Positions 1-6,032 of a stretch of DNA of 6,870 nucleotides are shown here, one piece after another; the stretch's first letter is position 1; each line of letters begins with the position of its first letter. Both the position numbers and the translations under genes were made by a program. The stretch spans positions 1-6,870 of the forward strand of contig JAFDAT010000241.1 in assembly GCA_019313725.1 (NCBI GenBank), written 5' to 3'. The notes beneath the pieces are model-generated. The model saw nothing but the letters and a program-made list of their open reading frames with translations, ran no database searches and was not told where the DNA came from. This DNA is from Deltaproteobacteria bacterium (GTDB taxonomy: Bacteria > Desulfobacterota > Desulfobacteria > Desulfobacterales > B30-G6).

Positions 1-1
1 C

Positions 2-73
2 AGAATTTTTCCGATAACATCTTGGACCCATGTCTCCAAAGTGTTTGGAGTAGAACCCATACTATCAGCTTAG
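2..73 (+). CDS. Possible C-terminal tail of an upstream gene (partial)
   Basis: This frame is open from the window edge and ends at a TAG at 71-73, 13 bases before the mttB start, which is ordinary operon spacing. The visible residues end in FGVEPILSA and match no family I recognise. The opposite strand is also open here, with an ATG at 58-60 reading leftward (MGSTPNTLETW...), but it has no visible ribosome binding site. A third possibility is that the stretch is only the 5' leader of mttB. About 23 codons are too few to decide. Confidence 0.2.
   Translation, partial: RIFPITSWTHVSKVFGVEPILSA
34..50. promoter_or_regulatory. Perfect 7-bp inverted repeat upstream of mttB
   Basis: CTCCAAA (34-40) and TTTGGAG (44-50) are perfect inverted copies separated by GTG. 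The dyad is flanked by direct copies of ACCCAT at 26-31 and 55-60. It lies 26 bases before the mttB Shine-Dalgarno sequence, where an operator or a small RNA hairpin could act. It may instead lie inside an upstream coding sequence. No regulator is identified. Confidence 0.3.
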
Positions 74-86
74 AAAGGAGGAAAAA

Positions 87-1503
87 ATGCGAAAAGGCGC
101 GGTAGCTTCGACTGAAATGACTACCGGCTGGGGGTTGAGGACGTTTACGAAGGATGGTCTGGATAAACTTCATGCCGCCACACTGGATGTGTTGCGGACT
201 ACCGGCGTCAGTATGGACTGCGATGAAGCCCTTGATATTCTGCAGGCCGGTGGTTGCTGGGTAAATAAGAAAACCCGGGTGGTGAAATTTCCAGGCCATG
301 TCGTGACGCAGGCGATATCGATGTGCCCCAGTCATATTCTGTTGGCCGGTCGAGATCCTGAGAACGATTTTATGATGGGCGGCAAGCAGGTGGGATTTAC
401 CACGTTTGGCGTGGGGGTGTTGACAGAGGACTTGAAGACCGGAGAAATCCGGGAATCCACCAAAGAGGATGTGGCCCAAATTGCCCGTTTGACGGATGCA
501 TTGACCCACATGGATATCCTGACAGCGCCGGTTGCCGCAAGTGACAAACCGGATGAATCATATGATCTGCACATGTTCGAAGCCGCTTTAACCAATTGTT
601 CCAAGCACTATGCTTCCGATTCAGAAGATGGAGCCAGAACAAAGTTGTTGATCGAAATGGCCGCAGCGGTTGCCGGCGGGCTGGACAAATTAAAAGAAAG
701 GCCGATTGTATCTTTTGCCGTCTGCCCGACCAGTCCTTTACAGATTATTGAATCCAGTGCCGAAGTGATTATTGAAGCGGCCAAGCACTGGTTGCCCGTC
801 AATGTTCTCAGTATGGTCATGGCCGGCGCTTCGAGCCCGATTTCCATCTCAGGAGCCCTGGTTATGCATAATGCAGAGGTGCTTGCCGGCATTATCCTGG
901 CCCAGCTGACAAACCCGGGAACCCCTGTTATCTACGGCAGCTCCTCGACGACGCTTGACATGCAACAGGCAACAGCCGTCGTTGGCGTACCTGAGATGGC
1001 CATGATCAGTGCCGGTGCGGCCGGTCTGGCGAATTTCTACGGTATACCCAGCTATGTCGCCGGGGGGTAGGCTGATTCTAAGATATCCGATGCCCAGGCA
1101 GGTCACGAAAAATCCATCAGCGCGTTGCTCCCTGCTCTGGCAGGAGCCAATCTCATTTATGGAGCGGGCATGCTCGAGGCGGGAGATTGCCGCCATGGTG
1201 AAACGAATCGTCAACGGCGTTTCCCTGGATGACGAGCTGATGGGTCTGGATCTGATCAAGAAGGTCGGCATCGGAAACAACTTTTTAACACAGCGGCACA
1301 CGCTCAACAATATAGAGACCGAGCAGGTTCAGGCTACGATCATTGATCGCCGCATGCGAGGAGCATGGGAGAAAAGAGGCTCAAAAAGCTTGATTCAATC
1401 TGCAAATCAAAAGGCCGCTGAACTGTTAAGAACCCACGATCCGAAGCCCTTGCCGGAAGATCTCATCAAGGAGCTTAAGCGGATAGTGAAAAGCGCGGAG
1501 TAA
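87..1503 (+). CDS. mttB: Pyrrolysine-containing trimethylamine methyltransferase MttB, frameshifted
   Basis: MttB transfers a methyl group from trimethylamine to Co(I) cobalamin on its partner corrinoid protein in the cytoplasm. An AGGAGG at 76-81, five bases before the ATG, fixes the start. Residues 1-327 follow the MttB family and end in YVAGG; codon 328 is TAG (1068-1070). Reading on in the same frame gives ADSKISDAQAGHEK and then NLIYGAGMLEAG, which is canonical MttB sequence. The family places Pyl at this position (about residue 334 of 495 in Methanosarcina barkeri). A second lesion follows: after 1184 the homologous sequence resumes in another frame (EIAAMVKRIVNGV, from 1183) and runs 106 residues to TAA at 1501-1503. 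About 12 family residues are missing at the junction, consistent with a deletion of about 38 bases. The rebuilt protein would be about 484 residues. As written, Pyl readthrough would stop at 1230-1232 after 381 residues. It is either a pseudogene or an assembly error; family identity is very secure. Confidence 0.93.
1068..1070 (+). other. In-frame amber codon, predicted pyrrolysine
   Basis: The TAG lies between YVAGG and ADSK in uninterrupted MttB homology, with family sequence continuing in the same frame for 38 codons afterwards. In Pyl-dependent MttB proteins the amber codon sits in this AG-x-Pyl-(S/A)D(S/A)K context, and the Pyl side chain lies in the active site and is thought to bind and activate the methylamine. 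Homologues lacking Pyl, such as the glycine betaine methyltransferase MtgB, carry an ordinary residue or gap here. I looked for a recoding hairpin directly downstream but found no clear one; MttB is not known to need one. Confidence 0.9.
1179..1188 (+). other. Frameshift and deletion junction inside mttB
   Basis: The frame encoding GMLEAG (through 1184) and the frame encoding EIAAMVKR (from 1183) overlap by two bases. Family members have about 12 residues between these segments, roughly M-T-F-S-x-x-Q-L-V-x-D-N. The arithmetic (36 + 2) suggests about 38 bases are missing. This assumes the native protein has no other length variation here. Confidence 0.75.
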
Positions 1504-1516
1504 AAAGAGGTAGAGA

Positions 1517-2161
1517 ATGGAAAAATCCGACTGGCTTAAGAAAGCCGCCCAATCCATTTTGGATGCAGATGATGATGCTGCCAGGGAAATAGCCCAAAAA
1601 TCCCTCGAGGACGGCATGGATCCGCTTGATATGATCAATGAAGGTTTTACCGAGGGAATTCGCGAAATGGGAGACCTCTTCGATCGTGAGAAAATATTTT
1701 TACCGGCGCTTCTTATCGCTTCCGAAGCCATGACGGCAGCCGTTGAGATCCTGGAGGCTGCATTGCCCGAGAATAAGCAGCAAGAAAAATTGGGCATCAT
1801 CGTAATTGGTACGGTTGAAGGAGATATTCACGATATCGGCAAGAGCATCATCGTAACGATGTTGCGTGTACAAGGCTACGAGGTTCATGACTTGGGACGA
1901 GATGTCCCGATTGCCGAGTTTGTGAAAAAAGCCCGGGAACTCAAAGCCGATGTGGTCGGCTCGTCGGCCATGATGACCACCACCCAGATCGGCCAGCAAA
2001 AACTGGAGGAGGCGTTACAAGAAGCCGGTTTGCGTGGTGAAATCAAGACTATGGTGGGTGGTGCGGTGGCGACCGAACATTGGGCCAGGAAAATTGGAGC
2101 GGATTTTTTTGGTGAAACACCCCAGGACACCATAAACAAGCTCGGGGCAATATTAAACTAG
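1517..2161 (+). CDS. mttC: MttC-type methyltransferase corrinoid protein
   Basis: This small cytoplasmic B12 protein carries the methyl group removed by MttB and presents it to a second methyltransferase. It has 214 residues, the usual length. Residues about 4-88 form the helical cap (B12-binding methyltransferase N-terminal) domain, and about 90-214 the Rossmann-like cobalamin domain. The base-off/His-on signature DxHxxG is intact as D103-I-H105-D-I-G108, with H105 the expected lower cobalt ligand. The following SSAMM (149-153) and GG (181-182) match the loops that hold the nucleotide tail. AGAGG at 1506-1510, six bases before the ATG, is the ribosome binding site, and the gene begins 13 bases after mttB ends, so the two are probably one operon. 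The stop is TAG, notable in a genome likely to decode amber as Pyl. The gene is intact, unlike its partner. It could serve a different MttB-superfamily paralogue, but position favours MttB. Confidence 0.93.
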   Translation: MEKSDWLKKAAQSILDADDDAAREIAQKSLEDGMDPLDMINEGFTEGIREMGDLFDREKIFLPALLIASEAMTAAVEILEAALPENKQQEKLGIIVIGTVEGDIHDIGKSIIVTMLRVQGYEVHDLGRDVPIAEFVKKARELKADVVGSSAMMTTTQIGQQKLEEALQEAGLRGEIKTMVGGAVATEHWARKIGADFFGETPQDTINKLGAILN

Positions 2162-2244
2162 TCCGTTCAAGGAATCCGCCAAGCTGTATGCCAAGACAAT
2201 GACCATGGACAGCTATGCTATAACGTACTGATAAAGGGGAAATA

Positions 2245-3459
2245 ATGAAGAAGGTAATGATTATCGGTGTCGGCGCCCAGGGAAGTACTATTGCCAAACG
2301 CCTGAATGAAGAAGAAAATGTATCTCAAATCATTTGCGCGGATTATGATCTTAAGGCAGCCGCTGAACTTGGAAAGACCCTGGAAAAAGCAACTGCTGTC
2401 CAGGTCAATGCCGGCGATGTCAATGATATTGTCAAAGCAGCCGACAATGCAGACATCATTGTGAACGGCTTACCTATCCAGTTCAATCTGAATGTGATGG
2501 AAGCCGCGCTTGAAGTTGGGGCCAGTTATCAAGACCTTTGTATGACGTATATCAAGGGTAAAACCTCTTGTCAGGCGACAAAATTCATCTTTACCGAGCA
2601 GGATAAAAAGTTCAAAGAAAAAGGTGTTTTAGCAATGACCAACACCGGGAGTGCACCGGGTCTTGTCAATGTCATTGTCAGGGAATCCACGGGAATGATG
2701 GATTCATGCGACAGTATTGAGATGAATGTCTACGAAGGGGTCTGGTCAAAAAAGTTTATCCCGTTCTGGTGGTCGCCGGTGGTTGCATTCGAAGACATGG
2801 GCGAAAACCCGACGCGGTTTGAAAATGGGAAATTTGTCCAGACGAAGCCGTTTGCCAATCCTGTCATGATGACCTTCAAAGGCATCGACAAACCCATTCG
2901 CATGGTGGATCACAATCACGAGGAGCCGATCACCCTGGGGATTAATGCAGAGCGTTACCTCAAAGGTGCCAGGAACATTCTCTTCCGGTATGGCGGCCCC
3001 CATGTTGAACTTTCAGAAGCGCTCTATAACATGGGTTTTTTGTCAACTGAAGAAAAAGAGCACAACGGGATGAAATATATCCCCTTTGACCTGACCATTG
3101 AGAATGCACCGCCGGCGCCAAAATACCAGGAAGAAATCAAGGAAATCATCGATGGCGGCCTTATTTCGGAAGAAGGTGCTTTCCAGGTATTGGTTGAAGG
3201 AAAAAAGGATGGCAAGCCTATCCGGATAACAAGTTATGTCAATGCACCCGGCCTGGTTGAGGCTTTTGAAAAATCAGGGCTTACCCATGAATCCTACCTG
3301 ACCGGGCAGTGTGCATTTATTTTCACCAAAATGATGGTCAATGATGTGATCGAATTAAAAGGGGCTATTGCACCCGAAGTACTCAATGCAGCTGAAAGAA
3401 AATATTTTTTCAATGAGGCCCAAAAACTCGACATCACCATAGATCAAATCGTCGAATAA
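2245..3459 (+). CDS. Saccharopine dehydrogenase-family oxidoreductase
   Basis: This is a predicted cytoplasmic NAD(P)-dependent dehydrogenase of 404 residues. The N-terminal Rossmann fold (about 1-125) opens with MIIGVGAQG, whose G8-x-G10-x-x-G13 binds the dinucleotide. The acidic D33 at the end of strand 2 (ICADYD) suggests a preference for NAD over NADP. Residues from about 130 onward resemble the saccharopine dehydrogenase C-terminal catalytic domain. The family includes saccharopine dehydrogenases, lysine 6-dehydrogenase-like and carboxynorspermidine synthase-like enzymes, all forming or breaking C-N bonds at amino acid amines; which reaction applies here cannot be read from sequence. It is too long and too different to be PylD. 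AAGGGG at 2234-2239 precedes the ATG by five bases. It starts 83 bases after mttC on the same strand with no clear terminator between, so co-transcription is likely. An inferred role is oxidising an amine or amino acid linked to methylamine use. Confidence 0.85.
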   Translation: MKKVMIIGVGAQGSTIAKRLNEEENVSQIICADYDLKAAAELGKTLEKATAVQVNAGDVNDIVKAADNADIIVNGLPIQFNLNVMEAALEVGASYQDLCMTYIKGKTSCQATKFIFTEQDKKFKEKGVLAMTNTGSAPGLVNVIVRESTGMMDSCDSIEMNVYEGVWSKKFIPFWWSPVVAFEDMGENPTRFENGKFVQTKPFANPVMMTFKGIDKPIRMVDHNHEEPITLGINAERYLKGARNILFRYGGPHVELSEALYNMGFLSTEEKEHNGMKYIPFDLTIENAPPAPKYQEEIKEIIDGGLISEEGAFQVLVEGKKDGKPIRITSYVNAPGLVEAFEKSGLTHESYLTGQCAFIFTKMMVNDVIELKGAIAPEVLNAAERKYFFNEAQKLDITIDQIVE

Positions 3460-3489
3460 AAAACTTGTACATCTTTTTTAACCCCCTCG

Positions 3490-3687
3490 TTAGTTTTTTT
3501 CTATCACTATTCTGCGACATGTTGAGTCCTCTATCTCCAAATTATTGAGCTCGAGCATGGCATTTAAAACCTTATGTCCATATTCATCTCGATTCTTGTC
3601 ACCAATCTTAATCGGACGGTCAAGTGACGATAATATTTTATAACAATCAGGAGCAAAAACAATTGGTAGAAATGTGGGTTGTCGGGG
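3490..3687 (-). pseudogene. Possible gene remnant on the minus strand
   Basis: Read leftward, the minus strand is open for 65 codons, from just after a stop at 3688-3690 to a TAA at 3490-3492. The composition looks protein-like, with charged stretches such as DRPIKIGDKNRDEYGHKVL. No usable start codon lies at the beginning, and the first ATG leaves only 24 residues. That fits the C-terminal end of a gene that lost its 5' part, but chance is also possible. I recognise no family. Confidence 0.22.
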
Positions 3688-3938
3688 TTAAAAAATCTGA
3701 TAAAGAGTATAAAAGACTTAAATAAGTTTGATCCGGATGGATTGATGATACAAAACCCTATCCAGAATCAGCTAAATATTGCTATTTGACATTTTCCGAT
3801 TTTTTAGTCCACAATAGGCTCAGTTTTAAATTCGGAGAATTAGAAAAGCATGAATCGATCCTACAATACTGGGAACAGAGAACCGGAAACGCGGCTGACC
3901 GATCACGCAACAGCCGAAGCAGCTGGTATTTTGTCGAC
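3612..3938 (+). pseudogene. Possible stop-interrupted gene remnant on the plus strand
   Basis: One frame is open at 3612-3722, is then closed by TAA (3723-3725) and TGA (3729-3731), and is open again at 3732-3938 before a TGA. The second part, 69 codons, contains protein-like text such as DDTKPYPESAKYCYLTFSDF and ESILQYWEQRTGN. There is no ATG at the head of either part. It overlaps the minus-strand candidate at 3490-3687, so at most one is real in the shared stretch. No family is recognised. Confidence 0.2.
3786..3815 (+). promoter_or_regulatory. Candidate sigma-70-type promoter
   Basis: A perfect TTGACA (-35) at 3786-3791 is followed after 18 bases by CACAAT at 3810-3815, which matches four of six -10 positions. 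It would start a transcript about 25-30 bases before the small ORF at 3850. A perfect -35 hexamer in an AT-rich stretch can arise by chance. Confidence 0.3.
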
Positions 3939-4002
3939 TGATATCCATGACAATAGTGAAGAATATGAAAAGGTCGCTATAGAACGCCATCGAGCATATT
4001 AA
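3850..4002 (+). CDS. Small hypothetical ORF, possibly broken
   Basis: An ATG at 3850 opens 50 codons (MNRSYNTGNREPETRLTDHA...), ending at TAA 4000-4002. A GGAG at 3835-3838 lies 11 bases upstream, a weak and distant ribosome binding site. Near its end the neighbouring frame becomes the more protein-like one: from 3983 to a TGA at 4082-4084 it reads NAIEHIKSLWQPLGSQ and ends EIIRRAEKERR. One frameshift near 3977-3985 would join the two into about 77 residues, a hydrophilic protein with a helical, charged C-terminus. No family is recognised, and another frame crosses the same bases. Treat it as a weak candidate or a decayed small gene. Confidence 0.2.
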   Translation: MNRSYNTGNREPETRLTDHATAEAAGILSTDIHDNSEEYEKVAIERHRAY

Positions 4003-4075
4003 ATCTTTATGGCAGCCTCTGGGTTCACAGGTGCTTGGTGAAATAAACGAGATTATCCGACGCGCCGAGAAGGAG

Positions 4076-4087
4076 AGGAGGTGATCC
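4076..4087 (+). promoter_or_regulatory. Orphan extended Shine-Dalgarno match
   Basis: AGGAGGTGATCC is a 12-base complement of the conserved 3' end of 16S rRNA, far longer than a typical binding site. No ATG, GTG or TTG follows at normal spacing; the next ATG is at 4132. It overlaps the TGA (4082-4084) of the frame ending in RRAEKERR. It may have served a downstream gene whose start has been lost. Confidence 0.4.
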
Positions 4088-4137
4088 AGACAATAGACTA
4101 TCATCCAATATCTGTCCGTTGATTCTACTACCATGTG

Positions 4138-4169
4138 TTGAAACCCTGACTCTGATCTAAATATATAAT
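4138..4169 (+). promoter_or_regulatory. Candidate promoter for the solute-binding protein gene
   Basis: TTGAAA at 4138-4143 is a five-of-six match to a -35 box. Downstream lie overlapping -10 candidates: TATATA at 4162-4167 (18-base spacer) and TATAAT at 4164-4169 (20-base spacer). Transcription would begin about 70 bases before the ATG at 4246. The 786-base gap before this gene makes an independent promoter likely. Confidence 0.4.
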
Positions 4170-4245
4170 AGTCAATGGACAATTTACCCTAATAAGGTTA
4201 CCGTTCAAACCACCCTCCAAAAGGTGGGCGAAAGGAGGACAATTA

Positions 4246-5901
4246 ATGGAGATCATCAAAAAGTCGAAAAAGGAAGCGCACCCCTATATCCCGGAACTAA
4301 AGGCACTGTTTCGGCGAGGGAGAATTACCCGCCGCGAGTTTCTGCGCACCACCACCCTGCTCGGAATGTCAGCAGCAGCAGCGTGTGCATTCGTATCCCC
4401 ATTTTCGGTGGGGCGGGCAATGGCATCAGGAAGTACACCACAAAGAGGCGGGGTATGGAAATGTGGGATGCCGCTTCAACTGATCGACCATCCAGCCCGG
4501 CTTTCATGGTCGGAAGGCGCCAACGTGGTTCGTCAGGTGGCGGAATATTTGACGGAGACCGGTCCTGACAATATCACCAAACCCTGGCTGGCCGAGAAAT
4601 GGAAAGCCAGTGAGGACTTGAAAACTTGGGATTTCTATATCCGAAAGGGTGTGAAATTCAACAACGGTATTGAGTTGACCGCTGACGACGTCATTTTTAC
4701 CATGAACCAGTGGTTGAATAAGGACGTGGGATCTTCGATGTTGGGCCTACTTTCCTACTGGGGTGGCAGTCAGAATATCGAAAAGGTGAACGAATACCAG
4801 GTTCGTCTACATCTGCAGACCCCCAATATCGGTGTTCCCGAACATCTTTTTCATTATCCGGGCTGTATCCTGCCGCATACTTTCGAGGGGGACTTCATTA
4901 AACAGCCCATTGGTACCGGTCCTTTTACGCTGGCAGAATTCGCTGACGGCGAACGCGCCGTATTGCAGCGCCGTAAAGATTATTGGAAAATGGGTGCGGA
5001 CGGAAAGGCCCTGCCTTATCTGGATAAACTGATCTATGTTTCCATGGGCAAGGATGCCAGCCTGGCCGGGTTGCACGCCGGACAGGTGGATTCTATGAAC
5101 ATTCCACGCCCGTCTGACTATCTGGCGGTTAAAAGTTCTAAAAATATCAAGGTGCGGTGGGTGGACAGTTCCTATACCTACGTTCTCCGTATGCGTGTTG
5201 ACTTACCGCCGTGGAACGACAACCGGGTCCGAACCGCTCTCAAATTAAGCCAGAACCGGGAAAAAATACTTCAACTGGCCGGCTACGGATTGGGGACTCT
5301 GGCCATCGATTCGCACACCTCTCCGGCTCATCCGGCATACTGTGAAAAGCCGATTCCTGAATATGATCCCAAACGCGCTCGGGAGTTGTTGACTGCCTAT
5401 GCTTCCGAGAAGGGTCTCAAACTGCCGTTGAAGGTAAATCTTGCTACTAAAAACGACGAAGCCGAGGGAGAAATCGCCCAGGCACTCAAAGAGATGGCCA
5501 AACCGGCCGGTTTTGACATTCGGCTGGATATCACCGATCCGGGCGGATACTGGGATCGATGGACGGAAGTGGACCTCGGCATCACAGGCTGGACCCACCG
5601 CCCCCTTGCCACTATGGTTCTGCCGTTGGCCTATACAAAAGAAGCCATTGGTGCGTGGAACGAAACGCGCTGGTACGACGATGAATTCACCGCCCTTCTG
5701 CGAGAAGCGGAGACGTTGCTGGATGTGGAAAAGCGACGAAAAGTCATGTGCAAAATGGAAGATATCATGCAGGAGCGCGGTCCTATTGGCATTAGTTACT
5801 GGGTTAGAGCCATCGATATCACCAACGCCAAATTTCATAACATCAAAGTTCATCCGACCTTCTGGCACACCTTTACCCGTGAAATGTGGCGCGAAGCCTA
5901 A
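4246..5901 (+). CDS. Tat-exported ABC transporter substrate-binding protein, family 5
   Basis: This is a predicted periplasmic binding protein of 551 residues, in the usual range for the DppA/OppA/NikA-like family (SBP_bac_5), which captures peptides, nickel chelates, opines and other small molecules for an ABC importer. The N-terminus has a twin-arginine signal, T28-R29-R30-E31-F32-L33, then a hydrophobic stretch (about 36-55) and a likely cleavage site after GRAMA (A60). C47 in that stretch could instead be a poor lipobox. The mature part has family-typical text, including TKPWLAEKWKASEDLKTWDF and VKFNNGIELTADDVIFTMNQ, and a C-terminal YDDEFTALLREAETLLDVEK. AGGAGG at 4233-4238, seven bases before the ATG, fixes the start; a small CCACC/GGTGG hairpin (4210-4227) lies just upstream. 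No permease or ATPase gene follows in the window. The ligand is unknown; an amine or betaine is only a guess from the methylamine genes nearby. Confidence 0.9.
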   Translation: MEIIKKSKKEAHPYIPELKALFRRGRITRREFLRTTTLLGMSAAAACAFVSPFSVGRAMASGSTPQRGGVWKCGMPLQLIDHPARLSWSEGANVVRQVAEYLTETGPDNITKPWLAEKWKASEDLKTWDFYIRKGVKFNNGIELTADDVIFTMNQWLNKDVGSSMLGLLSYWGGSQNIEKVNEYQVRLHLQTPNIGVPEHLFHYPGCILPHTFEGDFIKQPIGTGPFTLAEFADGERAVLQRRKDYWKMGADGKALPYLDKLIYVSMGKDASLAGLHAGQVDSMNIPRPSDYLAVKSSKNIKVRWVDSSYTYVLRMRVDLPPWNDNRVRTALKLSQNREKILQLAGYGLGTLAIDSHTSPAHPAYCEKPIPEYDPKRARELLTAYASEKGLKLPLKVNLATKNDEAEGEIAQALKEMAKPAGFDIRLDITDPGGYWDRWTEVDLGITGWTHRPLATMVLPLAYTKEAIGAWNETRWYDDEFTALLREAETLLDVEKRRKVMCKMEDIMQERGPIGISYWVRAIDITNAKFHNIKVHPTFWHTFTREMWREA

Positions 5902-5923
5902 CCGAAATTTTAAACAAGCGGTT

Positions 5924-5948
5924 CCGGTCTGCTGCGGAAGCAGACCGG
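5924..5948 (+). terminator. Strong hairpin after the solute-binding protein gene
   Basis: CCGGTCTGCT (5924-5933) and AGCAGACCGG (5939-5948) form a perfect 10-bp GC-rich stem with a five-base loop, 22 bases after the stop codon. No run of T follows (GCCGTACCC), so it is not a classic intrinsic terminator. It may terminate weakly, protect the 3' end of the transcript, or reduce expression of the downstream gene relative to the binding protein. Confidence 0.5.
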
Positions 5949-5987
5949 GCCGTACCCTAATTAAAATAGGTTCATCCGACTAATATC

Positions 5988-6032
5988 ATGTCCCTTGAAA
6001 AGGCTGTTTCAAGTGAAAGGCTGAGTGGATGA
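5988..6032 (+). CDS. Possible leader mini-ORF overlapping the next start
   Basis: An ATG at 5988 opens 14 codons (MSLEKAVSSERLSG) ending at TGA 6030-6032, which overlaps the ATG at 6029 as ATGA. That layout would allow translational coupling. The upstream ribosome binding site is weak (AGG at 5968-5970 is too far). It may be coincidence in a short gap. Confidence 0.15.
   Translation: MSLEKAVSSERLSG
5994..6013. promoter_or_regulatory. Perfect 7-bp inverted repeat before the lyase-like gene
   Basis: CTTGAAA (5994-6000) and TTTCAAG (6007-6013) are perfect inverted copies around a six-base spacer, just before the ribosome binding site GAAAGG (6015-6020). It could be an operator or an RNA hairpin near the start. 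No regulator is identified. Confidence 0.25.

Larger units (their letters stand above)
3460..4245. other. AT-rich 786-base gap with decayed-looking open frames
   Basis: No intact gene is convincing here. The stretch is visibly richer in A and T than its neighbours. It holds stop-interrupted open frames on both strands (listed separately), a possible promoter at 3786-3815, an orphan Shine-Dalgarno match at 4076-4087 and a likely promoter for the next gene at 4138-4169. I see no tRNA, CRISPR array or insertion-sequence ends. It may be the remains of one or more former genes separating two transcription units. Confidence 0.5.

Noticed and set aside
1068..1070. TAG as a simple nonsense mutation in mttB
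   Set aside because: The codon falls exactly at the family's Pyl position and homology continues in the same frame. A random nonsense mutation there is unlikely, though the later frameshift shows the gene is not intact as written.
1009..1503. Separate gene starting at the ATG at 1009
   Set aside because: Only the part from about 1183 onward matches MttB. The N-terminal portion is an out-of-frame reading of mttB, so the start at 1009 is not real.
3458..3498. Terminator after the dehydrogenase gene
   Set aside because: AAAAACT (3458-3464) and AGTTTTT (3492-3498) can pair, but the stem is almost all A-T with a 27-base loop, too weak for an intrinsic terminator.
4076..4087. Remnant of a 16S rRNA 3' end on the minus strand
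   Set aside because: The match to GGATCACCTCC is confined to the anti-Shine-Dalgarno core. Bases on both sides do not resemble 16S rRNA.
3826..4182. 118-codon minus-strand ORF in the gap
   Set aside because: It starts at TTG with no clear ribosome binding site, and has a Cys-, Phe- and Ile-rich composition typical of a shadow frame. No family is recognised.
3700..4200. tRNA-Pyl or another tRNA in the gap
   Set aside because: I found no CTCTAA-type anticodon loop with flanking stems and no cloverleaf-like arrangement.
34..4221. Three CTCCAAA copies (34-40, 3535-3541, 4215-4221) as a shared regulatory motif
   Set aside because: A seven-base word is expected to recur by chance in a window this size, and only the first copy lies in a dyad.
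5245..5868. Long minus-strand ORF (207 codons) inside the binding protein gene
   Set aside because: It lies wholly opposite a well-supported coding sequence and has no recognisable domain or ribosome binding site.
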